In this document: positions 61,127-64,000 of the stretch, piece by piece
How positions within the stretch are numbered: position 1 is the stretch's first letter
Layout: the number at the start of each line of letters is the position of its first letter
DNA from: Muribaculaceae bacterium
GTDB lineage: Bacteria; Bacteroidota; Bacteroidia; Bacteroidales; Muribaculaceae
Assembly (NCBI GenBank): GCA_017399915.1
Contig: JAFQAS010000050.1
Span: 62,001 to 126,000, forward strand
Direction: 5' to 3'
DNA length: 64,000 nucleotides
The notes under the pieces: generated by a model
Database searches by the model: none
What the model was told of the DNA's origin: nothing
Seen by the model: the letters and a program-made list of their open reading frames with translations, nothing else
Position numbers and translations under genes: made by a program

Positions 61127-64000
61127 ATGAGTTTCTTTACAAAATTATCAACCGTTAAGAAGGCAGTCGTGGCTGCAGTCTTGATGACTTCGATGGGTGC
61201 ATCGGCACAAATCGACTCTTATGAAGTGGGTGATATGGGATTCCTCCGTACACCAATGGAAACGGCTAATGGTATCATTATGACCAACAACCGTTATTCC
61301 GAAATCTACTCTCTAAAAGGCAACACGTTGACTCCAATTTTGCGAGCAAACAACTGTGGTCTTTACACTAATTTGAGCAAAGACGGCAAGTATCTTGGTT
61401 TTAAGAGCTTCGACGCTCACGACCATCAAGCACCTGCAATTCTTGATGTAACAACAGGTGTTGTGACAATTCTTGAAGACTATGTGTGGGAATGTGGTCA
61501 AGTTTCATTTGCTAACGATGGCACAATGGCTTACACAATGGGCAACAGCCTTATCATTCGCAATGGCAATATGCGCAAAGCATTCGACCTCGGTTTCTAT
61601 ACTAACATTGCAAACATTTCGCCCGACGGAACACAAGTGGCATATAGCAACATCGAAGGCCAATCATTCATTATCAATGTTGCTACAGGTGCAAAAGAAA
61701 CACTTCCTGTAATTGACGGTTATCGTGCAATCTGGTCACCCGACGGAAGCAAAATGGCAATCCAAACTGCAAATGGAGGCGTTGTAGTGCGCGAGAATGC
61801 TTCAAAACGCGTGTTTGACCTTGGTAAAGTTGAATCAGTAAACTGGGCAAACAACTCAAATGAATTGGTTGTTACTCGCGTTGAACGCAAGAACGAATTT
61901 GAAGTTACCGGTAGCTCAATCAAACGTGTAAACTTCGATGGTTCAAACGAAATTACTCTCGTGAGCAATTCAAACAGCCTTCCTGTAGATGCTATCCTCA
62001 CTTCTGACAATCAACTTTTGATTCCTTATAAAACAGGTGCAAAACGTGGTCTTGCTATTAAAGACCTCCGCGCAGGTATCACACCTATGGCAGCATCTAT
62101 CGCCGACAATTCTGTCATCAAATTTGATAGCGAAACTGTTTTTGGTGGTCGTATCTCTAACCCTAATGACAATCCTAACATCAAACCCAACCCAATACCT
62201 GCTGAAGGTACTATCGGCGAACTTGATATTGAATATTTGAGCCAAATTTATGACTCTCCTGCTGTTAATGGTTGTACAAAACACGGTTATGTAACTTGTG
62301 CTCCAACATCAGCTTGTATGCACCTTGGTTATTTCGGTCTTCTTAACAAAAAAGCTACAACTAACCGTTACAGTGGTGCTACTAAATATTATGCTCACGC
62401 AATTAGTGCAGTATTTACTAACCAAGCTGGTTCAAAAACATTCAACGAAACAGCTTATGGTAATGGTTGCTATAGCGTTCCTGGTGGTTATGGTTATATG
62501 TGGACTGGCGACAACTCTCCAGGTGGAGGTCGCATGGGTACATTCTATACTCTTAATGGTGCAACTTCTGCAACTTACTGTTGGTCAGCATCAACTTCTT
62601 GGAGCCAATTCTGCTCTGAAGCAGCTTCAGGCCGTCCTTACCCATTGTGTATCGCCCTCGATTCAAGCGGTCACTTGATTCTCGGTTTCCGTACTAACCA
62701 ATACTACCGTTCTTCTGAAGGTGGTTTCGTAGCTCGTAATGGTTGTTTCGTTTGCCACGACCCTTATGGTGACGACAACGATGCTACTTGGGCTGACAAT
62801 GATGGTCAACACTCTTCATACGACTGGTTGGGTTACAACTCAGGTCGTGCTAACATCGGTACTTGGTACTGGAGTATCAAAGTAGGTATCCCTGCAAACG
62901 CTAACCCTGGTACATCAACTGAAGTAGGTGTAAAATGTGACCCTGCAAGCATCGAACTTTCAGGTGAAGTAGGTTCTTCTGCTAACATTTATAAAGATGT
63001 AAAAGTAACTGGTACTGGTCTTACTACTGACATCTCTGTAAACAGTGCAACTTCAGCTATCACAGTTGAAAAACTTTCAGGTTGGAATGATCGCACAGGT
63101 GGTACTCTCCGTTTGAAACTTAACACTAACTTCTCAAAAGGAGCCGGTACATATGAAAGCTACGTAGCAGTTCAATCTACTTCAACCTATCGTGTGCAAA
63201 TCGCAACTAAAGTAACTCTTACCGACCCGGCAGGTAGCACACCAACTCCTACTATCGCAGTTTCTCCTGCAACAGTAGCTATGAGTGCAAAGGTTGGCGA
63301 AACAGCTACTTCAGCAATCAATGTAACAGGTACAGCATTGACAGGCAACATCACTGCATCACTCGCAGGCGACGCTGCATTCTCAATCAATACTACATCA
63401 CTCGGCACAACCGGTGGCACAATCAATGTGACATACAAACCAACAGCAGCAGGCACTCAATCTGCAACTCTCACATTGACATCTGATGGAGCGACAGCTC
63501 AAAAAGTGACAATCACCGGTACTGCAACCGAAGCAGGTAGCTCAACTCCTTCTAACCCCGGTCAAACTATTGCTAAGGGTCTTACAAAAGTATGGCAAAA
63601 CACATCAAGTGTTCCCGGTCAAGCAGCAGCCGGCGATGTTCGTTTCGCTGCTGTATCTAACGGCAAACTTCTCGTGAACGACAAAGCAGCCAATACAATT
63701 GTTGAATTAACTGAAACAGGATCTAAAACATATTATGATCCTTCAGCAGCTCTTACTGCAAACTATAACCAAACTATTGGTACAGGTATTGCTTGTGACG
63801 ACGCCGGTAATATCCTTGTCAACACCGGTTTCTCAGGTGCCGCATCAGGTTCTAACTACACACTCATCTCAGCCGACCTCAAATCAACTTATAAGATTGA
63901 CTTGAGCGCTATCGAAGGTTGGACACCCGGACGTTGTGACCAATTAGGCCGTATCCGTGGTAACATGCTTTCAAGCGAAGGTGGTTATGCATTCATCACC
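61127..64000 (+). CDS. Large secreted protein: propeller, C39-like and Ig-like domains, 3' end missing
   Basis: Open from ATG 61127 to the window end (958 codons, no stop). A signal peptide (KKAVVAAVLMTSMGASAQ) is followed by a TolB/WD-like propeller (about 30-330, with ISPDGTQVAYSNIEGQS and WSPDGSKMAIQT), then a cysteine-peptidase-like segment (about 380-600) with NGCTKHGYVTCAPTSACMHLGYFGLL and NGCFVCHDPYGDDND, recalling C39-type papain-fold domains. Two BACON/Ig-like repeats follow (about 605-800; IAVSPATVAMSAKVGETATSAINVTG), and a second propeller begins near 815. The order suggests an extracellular adhesin or protease; no type IX tail can be judged because the end is outside. Codon bias (GGT, AAC, CTT) resembles that of susC, suggesting good expression. 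Confidence 0.75.
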   Translation, partial: MSFFTKLSTVKKAVVAAVLMTSMGASAQIDSYEVGDMGFLRTPMETANGIIMTNNRYSEIYSLKGNTLTPILRANNCGLYTNLSKDGKYLGFKSFDAHDHQAPAILDVTTGVVTILEDYVWECGQVSFANDGTMAYTMGNSLIIRNGNMRKAFDLGFYTNIANISPDGTQVAYSNIEGQSFIINVATGAKETLPVIDGYRAIWSPDGSKMAIQTANGGVVVRENASKRVFDLGKVESVNWANNSNELVVTRVERKNEFEVTGSSIKRVNFDGSNEITLVSNSNSLPVDAILTSDNQLLIPYKTGAKRGLAIKDLRAGITPMAASIADNSVIKFDSETVFGGRISNPNDNPNIKPNPIPAEGTIGELDIEYLSQIYDSPAVNGCTKHGYVTCAPTSACMHLGYFGLLNKKATTNRYSGATKYYAHAISAVFTNQAGSKTFNETAYGNGCYSVPGGYGYMWTGDNSPGGGRMGTFYTLNGATSATYCWSASTSWSQFCSEAASGRPYPLCIALDSSGHLILGFRTNQYYRSSEGGFVARNGCFVCHDPYGDDNDATWADNDGQHSSYDWLGYNSGRANIGTWYWSIKVGIPANANPGTSTEVGVKCDPASIELSGEVGSSANIYKDVKVTGTGLTTDISVNSATSAITVEKLSGWNDRTGGTLRLKLNTNFSKGAGTYESYVAVQSTSTYRVQIATKVTLTDPAGSTPTPTIAVSPATVAMSAKVGETATSAINVTGTALTGNITASLAGDAAFSINTTSLGTTGGTINVTYKPTAAGTQSATLTLTSDGATAQKVTITGTATEAGSSTPSNPGQTIAKGLTKVWQNTSSVPGQAAAGDVRFAAVSNGKLLVNDKAANTIVELTETGSKTYYDPSAALTANYNQTIGTGIACDDAGNILVNTGFSGAASGSNYTLISADLKSTYKIDLSAIEGWTPGRCDQLGRIRGNMLSSEGGYAFIT

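Noticed and set aside
1..64000. tRNA, rRNA, insertion sequence and prophage genes
   Set aside because: No cloverleaf with the usual T-arm, no rRNA segment, and no transposase, integrase or phage structural gene was recognised on either strand.

Overview
The window looks like chromosomal DNA of an AT-rich Bacteroidales bacterium, most likely Muribaculaceae or a close relative. The evidence is repeated Bacteroidetes-type promoters (-33 TTTG or TTG, about 20 bp, then -7 TAnnTTTG), a SusC/SusD pair, a TamB with a lipidated TamA (TamL), type IX secretion tails, DUF4494 and a type II-C Cas9. The family assignment is inference; the phylum follows directly from these features.

Layout. 0-2.3 kb: the start of an apbE flavin transferase lipoprotein, a small lipoprotein with a G9 tract inside its promoter, and a three-gene DUF3791/DUF3990 cassette resembling a toxin-antitoxin unit. 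2.6-14.5 kb: a DJ-1 family protein, then envelope biogenesis genes (tamB, tamL, lptD) and a membrane acyltransferase. 14.5-22.8 kb, minus strand: HD hydrolase, ilvE, and the isoleucine/valine operon ilvD-ilvB-ilvN followed by an acyl-ACP thioesterase broken by one in-frame stop, then ilvC; a leader peptide rich in Ile/Val/Leu precedes ilvD. 23-30 kb: susC-susD-lipoprotein unit. 30.6-36.8 kb: DUF4494, YggS, a sugar MFS transporter, transketolase and an OmpA protein. 37-40.8 kb: a very long secreted phosphodiester glycosidase-like protein with a type IX secretion tail. 40.9-46.4 kb, minus strand: hisG-hisD-hisC-hisB plus a Na+/Ca2+ antiporter, controlled by a clear His leader peptide and attenuator. 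46.5-52.9 kb: lipoprotein, ychF, a truncated Fic gene, a probable structured RNA (6S-like fold), a small secreted protein and two tandem CotH-kinase proteins with type IX secretion tails. 53-59.4 kb: a complete type II-C CRISPR-Cas locus: divergent tracrRNA, cas9, cas1, cas2 and an array of 17 full repeats plus one truncated repeat. 59.8-64 kb: trpS and the first 958 codons of a large secreted propeller/protease-like/Ig-like protein that runs off the end.

How the parts work together. The ilv and his clusters are amino-acid biosynthesis operons whose leaders sense their own products. The tam and lpt genes build the outer membrane into which the SusC/D and OmpA proteins are placed and across which type IX cargo is exported. 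The CRISPR locus has every part needed for Cas9 immunity: both RNAs, the effector and the adaptation genes. No transposase, integrase, rRNA or tRNA gene was recognised.
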